64,000 nt of DNA, taken from NCBI RefSeq assembly GCF_029168945.1, contig NC_083605.1:43387659-43451658 (forward strand), given 5' to 3'. Below, piece after piece: positions 23,750 through 37,938 of the stretch. This DNA comes from Cannabis sativa. Its lineage: Eukaryota > Streptophyta > Magnoliopsida > Rosales > Cannabaceae. Below the pieces are notes generated by a model, which saw only the letters and a list, made by a program, of their open reading frames with translations, had not been told where the DNA came from and ran no database searches. Both the position numbers and the translations under genes were made by a program. The stretch's first letter is position 1, and each line of letters opens with the position of its first letter.

Positions 23750-25613
23750 TGTTGGAAATGTTTTACCAGGATCTAGATTTACTACCATGTATGTTTCAAT
23801 AACATCCTAATATGAATTCTAAAACAATGAAATAAACACATATAAAGTTTAGTAAACCTTACATTGGGTGCAATGGAATATAATGACTACTTCCATTCAG
23901 ATCTCTAGCCTTTGATTCCTTTTTGTAGCAGAGCATTATCAAGATCTGAATCTGGATCTCTTTCTCTCCTTCCTTTGATGCTGATTCTCCTTCTTGTTGT
24001 TTGGATTCTTCACAGTCTTACACACTATGATTGAGATACCACTTGATGTGTCGACACTACTCTATCACTCAAGGTATTTCGAAATTCAAGAGAAGAAGAA
24101 GAAGAAGAGAGGGGCTGCTATGGCTTTTCTCTTAAAGGAACAATATGCAAGTCATAGTTTCCTGAAGCCATTACTTTCTATTTATAGAATGCCATCTAGG
24201 TTTAGGTTAGAATTGCATGACATTAAAATAATGAAAAATATAAATGGTAAACCCTTTGCATAGTGGCCGGCCATATAAGGGAAATGGGCCTCACTTTGCA
24301 ACTTTCCCATTTTGTCATTTTTCAATCCTATTTTCTCAAAATGCCAATTTTCCAATTTAACCATTTAAATGCCAATTCTAATTATTTCATAACTAAAAAT
24401 TAATTATTAAACAATATTGTCATTTAATATATTTATTAATTTAGACATATAAAGTATCTAAATTAATAAATAAACCTAGAATCTCTTTTCTTTACAATTT
24501 TGCCCTTGCTTAGTGAAAATTCATAAAGTAGACATAGTCTAACTTTAGAATTATAATTGATTAAACAAAATCAATTAACTGAGTCTTACAAGCAGTATGG
24601 TCTCAACTAGTATGGGGACCATGGGCCTATATTAACCGAGCTTCCAATAAGTTGAATCGAATTTACCAAGTAAATTCCCTAACTTATTAATTCCTTATTG
24701 AATCCATACTTAGAACTTAAAATTGCACTCTGAGTCCTATAGAACGCTCTATACGTTCCACGATATAGATACGCTATTAATTATCCATTGTTATAATCCT
24801 AATTTGATCAATCACCCTCTAATAGATGATCTACATTGAATAGACACTAAGTTACCGTTACACCTTCAATGTATTTTATCCTTAAAACACATAGCTCCGT
24901 ATAAATGATATTTCAGCGAAGTAGAATGAGATCTCCACCATTAATTTCTGTTTAGCCAAGCTCGAAGGATATCATCGTCTCACTTCTAAATTACTATAGA
25001 AGTTATAGACTTCATATTTATGTTAGCGCTCCCACTAAATTATACTATCATGTTCCCAAAATGTACGTATCACCCTGACCCAAAAGTAGGCTTAACTAAA
25101 CAAATCAAAGAACATGTATAATACTCTTGAGATCGAACCTAACCATATCAGGATTAAGATCATGTGATCTAGGATCAACAGGTGATATTGAATTGAATAG
25201 ATATTACTATAAATTTTAACAAATCTAATAAAAGTTCAATATCGGTCCCTTCAGATGTATACTCCATACATCCGATACTGGTAAAATTTGCCAATGCCCT
25301 GGAAAGGACATAACACTTATCCAAGGTGTAAGAATACCTATCGCTGATTATATCATGCCAGTCTAAATCCAGTGTACTGACAATCAGGGAATAAACTTTC
25401 GAACATATAATTAAGATTATATACCACTGTGCTGACAACACTATAATCATTAACAAATTCATATATTCTGGACTTAAATAGAATTCATACATTATCCACA
25501 TATAGTCATGAAATAAATCATGTGAATCATGGAACATAAAATGTTATTTCTGATCTTTATTAGTAAATCTGATTATATTGAAATGAGTTTTATTTAGGGC
25601 ACAAAACCCAACA
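23750..25613 (-). repeat. Element 2 3' LTR
   Basis: 1864 bp. The minus strand starts TGTTGGGTTTTGTGCCC and ends ATTTCCAACA; the purine tract is at 25614-25624. Confidence 0.92.
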
Positions 25614-27720
25614 AACTCCCACTCGCACTAATATAAAACAAAATGTGCCTTTCAAATAATCTCAACACCTTGATATACAAATCAAGTGTAGTAGTAGTAT
25701 ACTCCTCGTAATAGGATCTGACATGTTGAATTCAACACAACCTTTTCTCCACCATTACTCTTCCTTAATCACAAAATCCTTGATATTGTGAAATTCCTCT
25801 CTATATGTCTACTCTCTTGGGATACTGGATTCTATACTTTTGGCAACTAATTTGTGGTTATTCAGGAAGTAACACTAGTAGTTAAGATAAGTTGGAACGG
25901 TGCCACAAATGTATAGAGCTTTCTTTAGACTGAATAAGTACCTTTCCTGAATCTTTAACATTCAGTTTCTCTCTGGTAGACCAAGAAACTTCATATAGGT
26001 TTTTACACTTCTCCAAAATCACTACTCCACCCCCAGAGTAATCACCATCTTATCAGCAGACCTTCTAGCACAAAGGCAAGTCTCGAAATCTGATGTGGTG
26101 TAGTCTAAGAGTTTTAAACACACCCTTATCGACTAACATATAGTTCCTCTTCGTAATCTTAAGATTTATTTGATTGTCTTCCAATGTTCCTCTCTTGGAT
26201 TAATCTGATACCTACTCATTACTCCCACTCAACACCAGGTGTCTGGTCTAAGGCATACTAAAGGATATCTGAGACCTCTCACTTGTTGATTTAAGGAATT
26301 CTTTCATGGCTTTATCTTTCCTGGAATAGTTGAGACTTTTCCTTAGATAAATAAAATCTATGCTTAGAAGTCGAGAAGCTTCTATAGATTGCCATTAGAA
26401 AAGAAAATGCTTCATCATATTACTAAAGTAAGTTGCTTGCATTAAAGTAAGTAATTAACCCGGTATACCATGAGCCATAGGTTTAGATAAACTCAAACCT
26501 ATAATACTAGGAACAGGAATTCTTGAATAGAAAACTTTAGGTTACTCCATGTGAATGGATTAAACCATAGTTCTCTTGGCTTTCTTCTTAGTTTCTTATC
26601 TTGACAATCCATTACTTGTTTAAACTCACAATGGATTTTAATCACTAGTGTCTTCCAAGTCATAAGAAGGTGGATTCCTAGAAACCCTCCCACTACGACA
26701 AGGTACCGTGAATTATGTCTAAGAAAAGTAAATGGTATTGACCTCTTCAGTTGTGTCAAGACAACAGAGGCAGTGGGATCATCTTGTATCAAATAAGATG
26801 ATAGAACACTTATGGAATCAAAAAATATCTCCTTTATTTGTTACTTTATTTTCAGACTTAGTCATTTTCTTAGAAAAATAGTATTTGTTTAAACAAACAC
26901 TTTCTTATCTATTGACTATGGGATGTTCCACCCCTAATCATTTAGAATAGCTAACAAACATACAAACAGTTCTAGCTTTTCTTAAGATTTTGATTAGGTC
27001 ATCCATGAATCTAGTAATGATTTACATTAAGTATACAACCATTGCATCATTCTGAAATTGTATTACCATAGAAGGATTTAGGCAACGACTAGTAACTAAT
27101 CATCAATATGCAAATCAAATTTCTAGGGAGGTAAGTTTGGATATGATTCAAAAATCAACTTAATAATCTTTGAACTGTATATCTACTAACTATTTCTCCA
27201 CCCCTATCAGTTCACAAGATCTTTAACCACTTACCTTAATGGTTTATCACCATTGCTAGAAATTCATGAAATTTTTCAAACATTTCAAATTTTTTTTTGC
27301 ATAAGGTAAAATCTAGAGTGATCGTTTTAAGAATACAACGAAAAACTCATATCCACCCCTGAATGTACATCCATTTGCGAATGAGATGAACTTACTTTCA
27401 GTGGATATAGGCATATCAACTCTTTGCAGAGATTGATCTTGTCAAAACAACTATGAACAAGATACAAATGCCATGGAAAAAAAAATGTGGTTGTATCTTT
27501 TGATGACTTAGGTTTAGTTACATCAAAGAGTTCTTAAATAGTGCAAGTAGATTCTGGTCACAGAATACTAAACTCATATTCCATACTAACATACAGTTTG
27601 AATCCATTGATAGAAAATTGTTATTAAACACTTGTGAAAGTGTAACTGTATAATGAGTAATTCTTTCTTGGACCACCACTAGTAATTTAACTCTAAGTCT
27701 GATTTTCCCATACAAGTAGG
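25614..27720 (-). pseudogene. Decayed copia pol region of element 2
   Basis: This is collinear with 12959-15200. The conserved open stretch is 26499-26792 (97 codons). A second short open stretch at 27518-27715 is not clearly conserved. Traces of RNase H motifs sit at the same places as in element 1. No catalytic frame survives. Confidence 0.65.
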
Positions 27721-30390
27721 AGATTTTTAAGATTGAAGATTTATATCATTTAGGGATAGAATTTCGGAATATAATCATATGCGTCATTTAATTTCTTAAG
27801 AGAAAATATAGAATGACATTAAATGATTTATAGACCATTCATCCAATGATATGTTATAGAGCTAATTGGAAATGAATTAGCTAAGAGGAATTAGGAGAAT
27901 TTCGTATTTAAATAAGAATCCAACGATGCTCTGATTAGCGAGAGTCAAAGTAATCTTATTTATACAATCTTCTTGTTTCATATTGTAAATACTAGTCTAA
28001 GGTGTCATCAATTGATGAACAGCTAGATGTTACATTTACAATATTTATCTTTCAAGATCTAACACTATTATGTTTGTCTAATGGTGAAAATCCATTAGGG
28101 ATTTATCTCATTATAACAACAAACCAAGTTAGACCAACAATGAAGATTCGAAATTAAACTACAATTTAATAACAGAAAATAACATGGTTCAATATAAATT
28201 TATACACAATTCAGATTTTATTAAACATATAGCAAGTAGGAATGACAAGTGAAAATACTAAAACATACATTCCTAAATAATTTCCAAGGTCTTCAACAAA
28301 CTGATATCAGTGTCCCATTTTGGCGAGAGTCAGTGATACCATACATGATAAACATTCTAGCAACCTTTTATTCGATCAAGATTGGAATCCAGCGTTGTCC
28401 CGTTTAGGCGAGAGTCAAGGCTATTCTATCTTATGAGCTTCCACCATTGTTTCATACTTTTGTAAGTCACATACAGTCGCCACCATTAGGGTGATCAATA
28501 CTATATAAAACACTTACAAAATTACTTATCATTCGAGATTAAACGACGCTAACTTGCTAATGAACGTTCCTCCATTAGGGAGGATTACTCACTAAAACAA
28601 TACCTATGTAAAACCAACAATGGAGATCGAATATCCTAATAATAATAATAAAGCTCATTATTTAAAGTTTATTTTCTTCTAATGTTTATTTTAATCATTT
28701 TATTTTAAATATATATTTATTTAATTAAAATTTCCAATTTAGAATGAAAAATTCTAAATATAAATTTCAATTTAATATTTATAAACTATACTTAGATGGA
28801 TATAAAAATAAATTAATTATTTCCATCTTAGTATAATTTTCAATAAATATTTAGAAAAATATACAATTTAAGTTGTTTCAAAATTAATTTAAATTAATTT
28901 ATAACTCAAATTTAATTTTCTATAAATATATATATATTACATTTCGAAAAATTGAAGTATATATAAGAATACAATTTTCGAAAATGCTTGTTAAAATAAA
29001 ATAAAAATAAATTCTGGAAAAATTATCTTAATTTTTTGTTGGCCGAAAATTAATAAATATAAATTAATTTTTAACAAAAAAATATAATTTTCCTATTTAA
29101 TTAAATATTAAAGAAAAATTTCAAATATTTAAGTATCATGATGAAAATCAACTTAAATATTAATTTTCTATTTAATTAAATATCACTAGAAAAATACTTC
29201 AAACAAGACAGATAATATCTATCCTGACTTTCATTAACTAATTAATTCAATTTCTAATTATAATATATTTTAATTCATTTATTTTAATTAATCATTATAT
29301 GAAAAAAATCATTGATTTAAGTTGGTCCAAAATTAAAATAAATAATTTTCAATTTCAATCTATTTTTCAAATCAAATTCGAAATTTCTGCATTAAAGTGA
29401 TGCAATTTCGAAATTGTGGAAAAAAGATTAAAAAAATAAAATAAAATATATTTGGAAAATTATTCAAATTCAAGTTATTCCGAAATAAGATTTCAAACTT
29501 AAGACAATTTTCAATTTTAATTAAATAACATGAAAATAACAATATTTAAGTATCATGATGAAAATCAACTTAGATATTGAAATTTTCTATTTAATTAAAT
29601 GTATTAAATTCAAGAAATAAATAATTAAGTATAGAGAAAACTTAATTATTAATTCAAGTTTAATACCAGGAAAAATATACTTAACTTAGATTGTACCAAA
29701 ATTAATTATTAAACAATTAATTTCACAATTTATGATATTTTCCTAATTAATATTAGAAAATAATTAGTACTAGAAATAACTATTTAGAATATATATCATT
29801 AACTAAGTGTTTTTCTAAAATTAACTTTAAAAATATTAAATGAAAAATAAATTTCATTTATTTTAAAAGTTAATTATGTTGCTAATTCAATTTTAATTAG
29901 GTTAGACTAATATAATTAACCTAATACAATTATTTAAATAAGGCAAATGGGCCTTCACAATTGGGGTAGTTCATGTGAGGGGGAGCTGGGTTCAGTATGT
30001 CGTACTCACTTCTATTGGCCCCCAACTCTCACACAAGGCCCAAAAGAGAGGAATTTAACCTTTAAATAAACAATTGTTATTCATTTAATAAGCCCAAAAC
30101 TAATTGGTTTTAAATAAAATTACTTATGTCAAATTTTATTTTAGCAACCTAGTCCATTTACTTAGTAAAAACTTAAATGGGCTCCTATATGCATCTAAGC
30201 CCAATAGCAAACATATAGGCTCACACAGGTCAAATGATTTGGATGGGCCCTATCATGTTACTAGGTTTACACAGATGAAAAAAATACAAAATTTACCTGT
30301 TACAAATTATTTATAAGATCTATTGACAATTGGACTATGATTAAAATGAGATCATTGGATCTGTCAACAAGTTAATCATAGCAATTTAGA
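27721..30390 (-). other. Element 2 internal non-coding and AT-rich leader (left part)
   Basis: It contains two GGCGAGAGTCA motif blocks (about 28311 and 28397) and then AT-rich sequence like element 1. The conserved GC-richer island is at 29941-30060. No coding frame is seen. The segment ends with TTAGA (30386-30390), the left TSD of the inserted solo LTR. Confidence 0.65.
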
Positions 30391-31510
30391 TGTAAAGCCC
30401 GCTTAGTTAATTTGGAAATTATCAGTTAATCATGATTATTTATGAAAATTATTTATAGCTATTTAAATAATTTATTACTGTTATTTATGGAATTCAGAAA
30501 TGCATGGTTATGTTATTCAGTAGTTTTCATATTTTGCATTTCCGGTGCCCGGTATTTTGGAACTCGACGTTTGGCTCAGTAGAAATCACAACTTAGCATG
30601 TTATTAGTTTGGGACGGTTTGTTAGACATTGGGAATGTCGGGAATGGCCGGGAATTTAGAATTTCCCAAAAATACCCCTTTAGTGATTTTTATGTGATTT
30701 TAGTATGGAGGGGCAAAATGGTCTTTTTGCCCCAATGACATTTTTGTCTTTTAGTGAATTGATTATTTGATTTTAATTGTTTATGTCATTTAATTTATGG
30801 CTGAAATGAAATAATATATGTGGTTTGTTTTCATTTATTCATTTTTTTCACAAAAAACACAAAGTTAGAAATTTTAAAGGAAAAACACTCTCTCTTTCTT
30901 TCCTCTCTATTTTGGCCAAGCATTTGAGCAGCAAGGAGATGGTTTTCTCCATTGATATTTGCTTGTTAATTCATCTCCTCTTAAGGTCCATTGCAAGCTA
31001 GGTTAGCTCTTCTTCTTCCTTCTTTAATTTCTTGAGATTTTGATGAAAAAGTTGAGTAAATGCATGATTATTTGAGTATGTTGTTGCTGTGTTTAATTGT
31101 TGTTTACAGAAGCTTAATTAGGCTTAAAATGAATGGATTATCTATGTTTTAATGCATGCTAGTTGTGTTGTTCAAAGTTTGGAATTTTTAAGCTTAAGAA
31201 TGTGCTTTTGAAGAAAATGAAGAAATTGGTTGTTGTGTTTGTGGTGGTTGTTTTCTATTGTTTGCAGAGGCTTATTTATGCTTGTTTAAATAGATTCTAG
31301 CTTGTTTGAATGCATGTTTGTGGGATTTGCTCAAGTTTGAGTTTAGAACTCAAAGCTTGAGCTTTAATGGCAATTTGTGTATCTGTGATTTCTGGGTTAG
31401 TTTGATGCCTTGGATATGTTCTTTGGGGTATTTAGAGCAGGTCTGGAAGGTTTGGTATAAATTGGGTTTGATTTGGTTGAGTTAGGAATTTTTGAAAAAT
31501 TCCTGCGAGG

Positions 31511-31582
31511 AACCGGAATTCCGGTTGTGCAACCGGAATTCCGGATGAGGGTCCAGTAATTCCCAGAACCGGAATTCCGGTT
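31511..31582. repeat. Repeated palindrome AACCGGAATTCCGGTT
   Basis: Perfect 16-bp palindromes at 31511-31526 and 31567-31582 flank a 14-base partial copy at 31531-31544, all inside the solo LTR. Confidence 0.85.
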
Positions 31583-31934
31583 GGGCAACCGTTCTGCCGG
31601 TTGGGGAATTTTCAGAACCCGTGTTTTTCCTCGTTTTTATGTTTTAAGGGGTATTGCCATGCTTTTTATCGATAGGGAAACTTTTAGTTCCTAGTTTAAG
31701 TCCTCGGGAAGTGATTTAGCGTGTCACTTATAGCGTTGTGATTTTTATGGTTTAGGAGCCTGTAATCCGCCGCTCAGCTAAAAGTTCCAACGGGTTGACC
31801 GGCACACCTGAATTCGGAATCCAGGTAAGATTAGTATAACAGTATGCATATGTAGATTACATGTTTAGCGTGCATGTAGGAAGCCTGTTAGATTACATTA
31901 GTTATGTATGTTGGCTTCGAACCATCCAACCCTG

Positions 31935-32220
31935 CCACGTCGGTACAGGCTGGAGTATGACCAGCAGCCGGAGTATGACTGGTTCGACCGATCAGGCTGG
32001 CACTTGGTTGGTGGTTCCGTACTATTGACTTATCCCGTCGGTAGAGGCTGGAGTATGACCAGCAGCCGGGGTATGACCGGTTCGACCGATCAGGAGGATA
32101 CTTGTCAATAGTACCGTCCCTATGAAGGTTCAAAACTCAGTACCATGTTGGATATGGAAGTAGTGGCTCAGTACCATGTTGGACATGGCAATAGCGGGAC
32201 TCAGTATCGTGTTGGACACG
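31935..32220 (+). repeat. Direct repeats in the solo LTR
   Basis: A ~98-bp unit (GGCTGGAGTATGACCAGCAG core at about 31947 and 32046) is duplicated. It is followed by three ~32-bp units starting CTCAGTACCATGTTGG at 32136, 32167 and 32200. Confidence 0.8.
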
Positions 32221-32643
32221 GCAGTTAGAATTATGTATGAGTATTATTATGCTTTTCTTACTGAGTCTGTCGACTCACAGTTTACGTTTATGTGTAGGTA
32301 AAGGCAAAGCTAAAGCTGATGGGCCGTGAGCGAGCTTGTGAAGATTGTACATGTCGGGGCGGTTAGGCCTGGAGCGTACGATCAACGGGACAGCAAGGCT
32401 GAATTTTTGTAACTGGTTGTTAGACGACCTTTATTTTGTATATCATTTAAACAGTTAAATCTTTTGTAAATAATTTTATAATCGGGATCCCGAGTCTTTT
32501 GTAATATTATTTTATAAGTTTAATTAAAAAGCAAAATTTTAATTAATCGCGTTTTTCCATAAACCTCGTTGATTAGCAACGAGCTGCACAGCATGTTTAA
32601 AAACCACGTAATACGCCTATGCTAGTTAGGGTGTTACATTAGA

Positions 32644-33894
32644 TCAAATAAATAATAAGTTTGTAAAAAAATTTTGAATAAACAATATAAAATTAAACAA
32701 ACTTTGTCCATGTAACAAATGTGAAATAAGATATTAATATAATTAAATTATTATTCTTAAACTAATCAATTAAATTTTAAAAATTTAGGGTTGTTAAAAC
32801 AAACCTTAAAAATCTCAAAAAAAAAAAACTAATTTTAAAATATCTAGGTTTATTTGAATCAAATTAAATTAAATATCAAATAAGATCAATGATTTGAAAG
32901 AAAGAATCTTCAATATCACTTTCAAATTATATAATTTAATAAAATAAACAAATTTTAAAATAGATTTGGTTAGATAATTATTATTTTAGGAATAAAATAA
33001 TAAATAAATAATAATTACCATAATTATATGTCAAAATATCTCAAATGAAGCAATATTCAAATTTCTACAAAAATATCTAAGTTATTTAAATATTTAAGAT
33101 ATGATTTATAAATTTCCAATAAGTAAAAAAAATGATATAAATAGTAAGATCTCTATAAAAATATCTAGGTTAATTTCAAATCTATTAATTATTTAATTTG
33201 TCATATAAGATAATTTTAATATTATATTTTAAATAAAAAGATCAAGTTATCTTTTAATTTAAAATATGTTAAATATCAAAATATCTAATCTTACAATTAA
33301 ATAATATATAAATATTAAAGAAATTAACAAATTTTTAAATCTGACCATAATTGGAAATATTTAAAATTGGAAAAAGTCTAATTTTGGGAAAACATCCCAC
33401 AAAAATGGATTTTTGGGTTGGCAAAAACGTGGCTGCCCAGGAGGCTGCACGCGCAGCCGAGGAAGGCTGCATGCAGCCTCGGACGTGCGCGGAGTAGGAG
33501 GAGCTGGGCGAGAAAACTTGGCGCTAGCAGGGTGATCGTGGGCGAACAGCAGGGTGCGTGACCGAGGCTCACGCGCTCGCTCGGGCTTCCCAGTCTGAGT
33601 GCCTGGTGCTCACGAGCACCCACTCAACACCATGAAATCCAATTTTGTTTTTCTAAAAAAAAAATCATAACTTTCTCAATTTTTATCGGAATTAAGTTCC
33701 GTACAAACGAAAATTGCTTAACTTTTCACAAGGAATCCAAATAAAATATTTTCAAAAATAAAACAAAAATATTTTTCATGGAAAAATTTCGTACAACACA
33801 TACATTCATTACATAAGCACATAAACCAACATGAAACCATCCAAATCAACACATAACATCGTTTTAATTCATATTTCATGAAAGTATATCATTA
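32644..33894 (-). other. Element 2 leader (right part) with GC-rich hairpin island
   Basis: AT-rich non-coding sequence resumes after the solo LTR. At about 33425-33630 lies a GC-rich island with three palindromes: GGCTGCACGCGCAGCC (33443-33458), GGCTGCATGCAGCC (33465-33478) and GGTGCTCACGAGCACC (33605-33620). The island has no counterpart in elements 1 and 3 or in the leader at 63115-64000. No convincing gene is present. Confidence 0.7.
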
Positions 33895-33913
33895 CCATGG
33901 CTCTGGTGCCAGT
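33895..33913 (-). other. Primer-binding site of element 2 (variant)
   Basis: The minus strand reads ACTGGCACCAGAGCCATGG after the 5' LTR. It differs from the initiator-Met site TGGTATCAGAGCC at two positions. Confidence 0.8.
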
Positions 33914-35775
33914 TGTTGGAAATATTTTACCAGGATCTAGATTTACTACCATGTATGTTTCATTAACATCCTAATATGAATTCTAAAACAATGAAATAAA
34001 CACATATAAAGTTTAATAAACCTTACATTGGGTGTAGCGGAATATAATGACTCCTTCCATTCAGATCTCTAGCCCTTGATTCCTTTCTGTAGCAGAGCAT
34101 TATCAAGATCTGAATCTGGATCTCTTTCTCTCCTTCCTTTGATGCTGATTCTCCTTCTTGTTGTTTGGATTCTTCACAGTCTTACACACTATGATTGAGA
34201 TACCACTTGATGTGTGTGGGCACTACTCTATCACTCAAGGTATTTCGAAATTCAGGAGCAGAAGAAGAAGAGAGTGGCGGCTATGGCTTTTCTCTGAAAG
34301 GAACAATATGCAAGTCATAGTTTCCTGAAGCCATTACTTTCTATTTATAGAATGCCATCTAGGTTTAGGTTAGAATTGCATGGCATTAAAATAATGAAAA
34401 ATATAAATGGTAAACCCTTTGCATAGTGGCCGGCCATATAAGGGAAACGGGCTTCACTTTGCAACTTTCCCATTTTGTCATTTTTCAGTTCCCTTTTCTC
34501 AAAATGCCAATTTTCCAATTTAACCATTTAAATGCCAATTCTAATTATTTAATAACTAAAAATTAATTATTAAATAATATTGTCATTTAATATATTTATT
34601 AATTTAGACATATAAAGGATCTAAATTAATAAATAAACCTAGAATCTCTTTTCTTTACAATTTCGCCCTTGCTTAGTGAAAATTCATAAAGTAGACATAG
34701 TCTAACTTTAGAATTATAATTGATTAAACAAAATTAATTAACTGAGTCTTTCAAGCAGTATGGTCTACACTAGTAAGGGGACCATGGGCCTATATTAACC
34801 GAGCTTCCAATAAGTCGAACCGAATTTACCAAGTATATTCCCTAACTTATTAATTCCTTATTGAATCCACACTTAGAACTTGGAATTGTACTCTCAGTCA
34901 TATAGAACGCTCTATATGTTCCACGATATAGATACGCTATTAATCATCCATTGTTATAATCCTAATTTGATCAATCACCCTCTAATAGATGATCTACATT
35001 GAATAGGCACTAAGTTACCGTTAAATCTTCAATGTATTTTATCCTTAAAACACTTAGCTCCGTATAAATGATATTTCAGCGAAGTGAAATGAGATCTCCA
35101 CCATTTATCTCTGTTTAGCCAAGCTCGAAGGATGTCATCGTTTCACTTCTAAATTCCTATAGAAGTTATAGACTCCATATTTATGTTAGCGCTTCCACTC
35201 AATTATACTATCATGTTCCTAAAATGTACGTATCACCCTGACCCAAAAGTAGGATTAACTAACAAATCAAAGAACATGTATAATACTCTTGAGATCGAAC
35301 CTAACCATATCAGGATTAAGATCATGTGATCTAGGATCAACAGGTGATATTGAATTGAATAGATATTATGGTAAATTTTAACAAATCTAATCAATGTTCA
35401 ATATCGGTCCCTTCCGATGTATACTCATACATCCGATACTAGTAAACTTTGCCAATGCCCTGGAAAGGACATAACACTTATCCAAGGTGTAAGAATACCT
35501 ATCGCTAATTATATCATGCCAGTCTAAATCCAATGTACTGACAAATCAGGGAATAAACTTTCGAACATATAATTAAGATTATATTCCACTGTGCTGACAA
35601 CACTATAATCATTAACAAATTCATATGTTCTGGACTTAAATAGAATTCATACATTATACACATATAGTCATGAAATAAATCATGTGAATCATGCAACATA
35701 AAATGTTATTTCTGATCTTTATTAGTAAATCTGATTATATTGAAATGGGTTTTATTTAGGGCACAAAACCCAACA
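33914..35775 (-). repeat. Element 2 5' LTR
   Basis: 1862 bp, near-identical to 23750-25613. Right TSD TGAGG at 35776-35780. Confidence 0.92.
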
Positions 35776-36080
35776 TGAGGCTCTTTACTGTGAACAACAC
35801 CGAGTCCTGTGAAGAACTTTCTAAGCCAAACAAGTTCTTTAGCAGCCTTTGCAAGAACCTATGTATCAGTGCCTCCATGGCAAAGGTTCGAAATTGCAGT
35901 TTGTTTACACTTCTCCAAACCAGTGCTCCACCCCCAAGAGTAAACACCATCCCAAATGTAGATTTTTTGTCATCAAGACATGCCTAAAAATCTTAATTGG
36001 TATAGCCTACGGGATTCAAAGCACCACCCTTGTAGACTAACACGAATTTCCTTTTACTTTTCAAGTACTTTAGGATATGC
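35776..36080 (-). pseudogene. Copia RT end/RNase H start (element E, right half)
   Basis: In minus-strand sense the sequence begins near 36079 with an ILKYLKSKRKF-like string (the end of the copia RT/RNase H connection), followed by a GYT block. The RNase H core VFTLGGGALVWRSV comes from 35900-35950, and the segment ends with SKEP just before the element 2 insertion. At least one frameshift (after the WRSV block) and stops are present. Its continuation is at 23541-23749. The upstream part of the gene is lost at 36080/36081, where gypsy LTR sequence begins. Confidence 0.8.

Positions 36081-37938
<1,858 letters not shown>

Larger units (their letters stand above)
30391..32638 (+). mobile_element. 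Solo gypsy LTR (Tekay/Del-like by style) inside element 2
   Basis: 2248 bp from TGTAAAGCCC to GGGTGTTACA, with a perfect 5-bp TSD, TTAGA (30386-30390 and 32639-32643). It has no internal domain, so it is a solo LTR left by LTR-LTR recombination. It shares a CT-rich leader, the CTTACTGAGTCTG...GACTCAC block and a GGTAAAGG(C/A)AA block with 36081-37938. The lineage label rests on general resemblance to large chromovirus LTRs and is tentative. Confidence 0.85.
23750..35775 (-). mobile_element. Element 2: complete copia-type element, interrupted by a solo gypsy LTR
   Basis: The LTRs are 23750-25613 and 33914-35775 (about 1863 bp each), with TG/CA ends. The flanks CGAGG (23745-23749) and TGAGG (35776-35780) form a TSD with one mismatch, and the interrupted RNase H frame resumes across it. 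Without the 2.25-kb inserted LTR the element is about 9.8 kb. The internal organisation matches element 1: decayed pol, repeated motif block, AT-rich leader, PBS-like site. The LTR subfamily is that of the element at 61289. Confidence 0.92.

Noticed and set aside
31888..32133. Overlapping frames on both strands at 31888-32133
   Set aside because: They result from the 98-bp duplication inside the solo LTR.
33378..33623. 81-codon minus-strand frame across the GC-rich island
   Set aside because: Open by base composition only; no homologue in sister elements and no domain seen.
24182..34527. 60-codon frame at 24182-24364 and 34345-34527
   Set aside because: It is the same position in the two LTRs of element 2. 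It is not kept in the related LTR at 61289 and has no recognisable domain.
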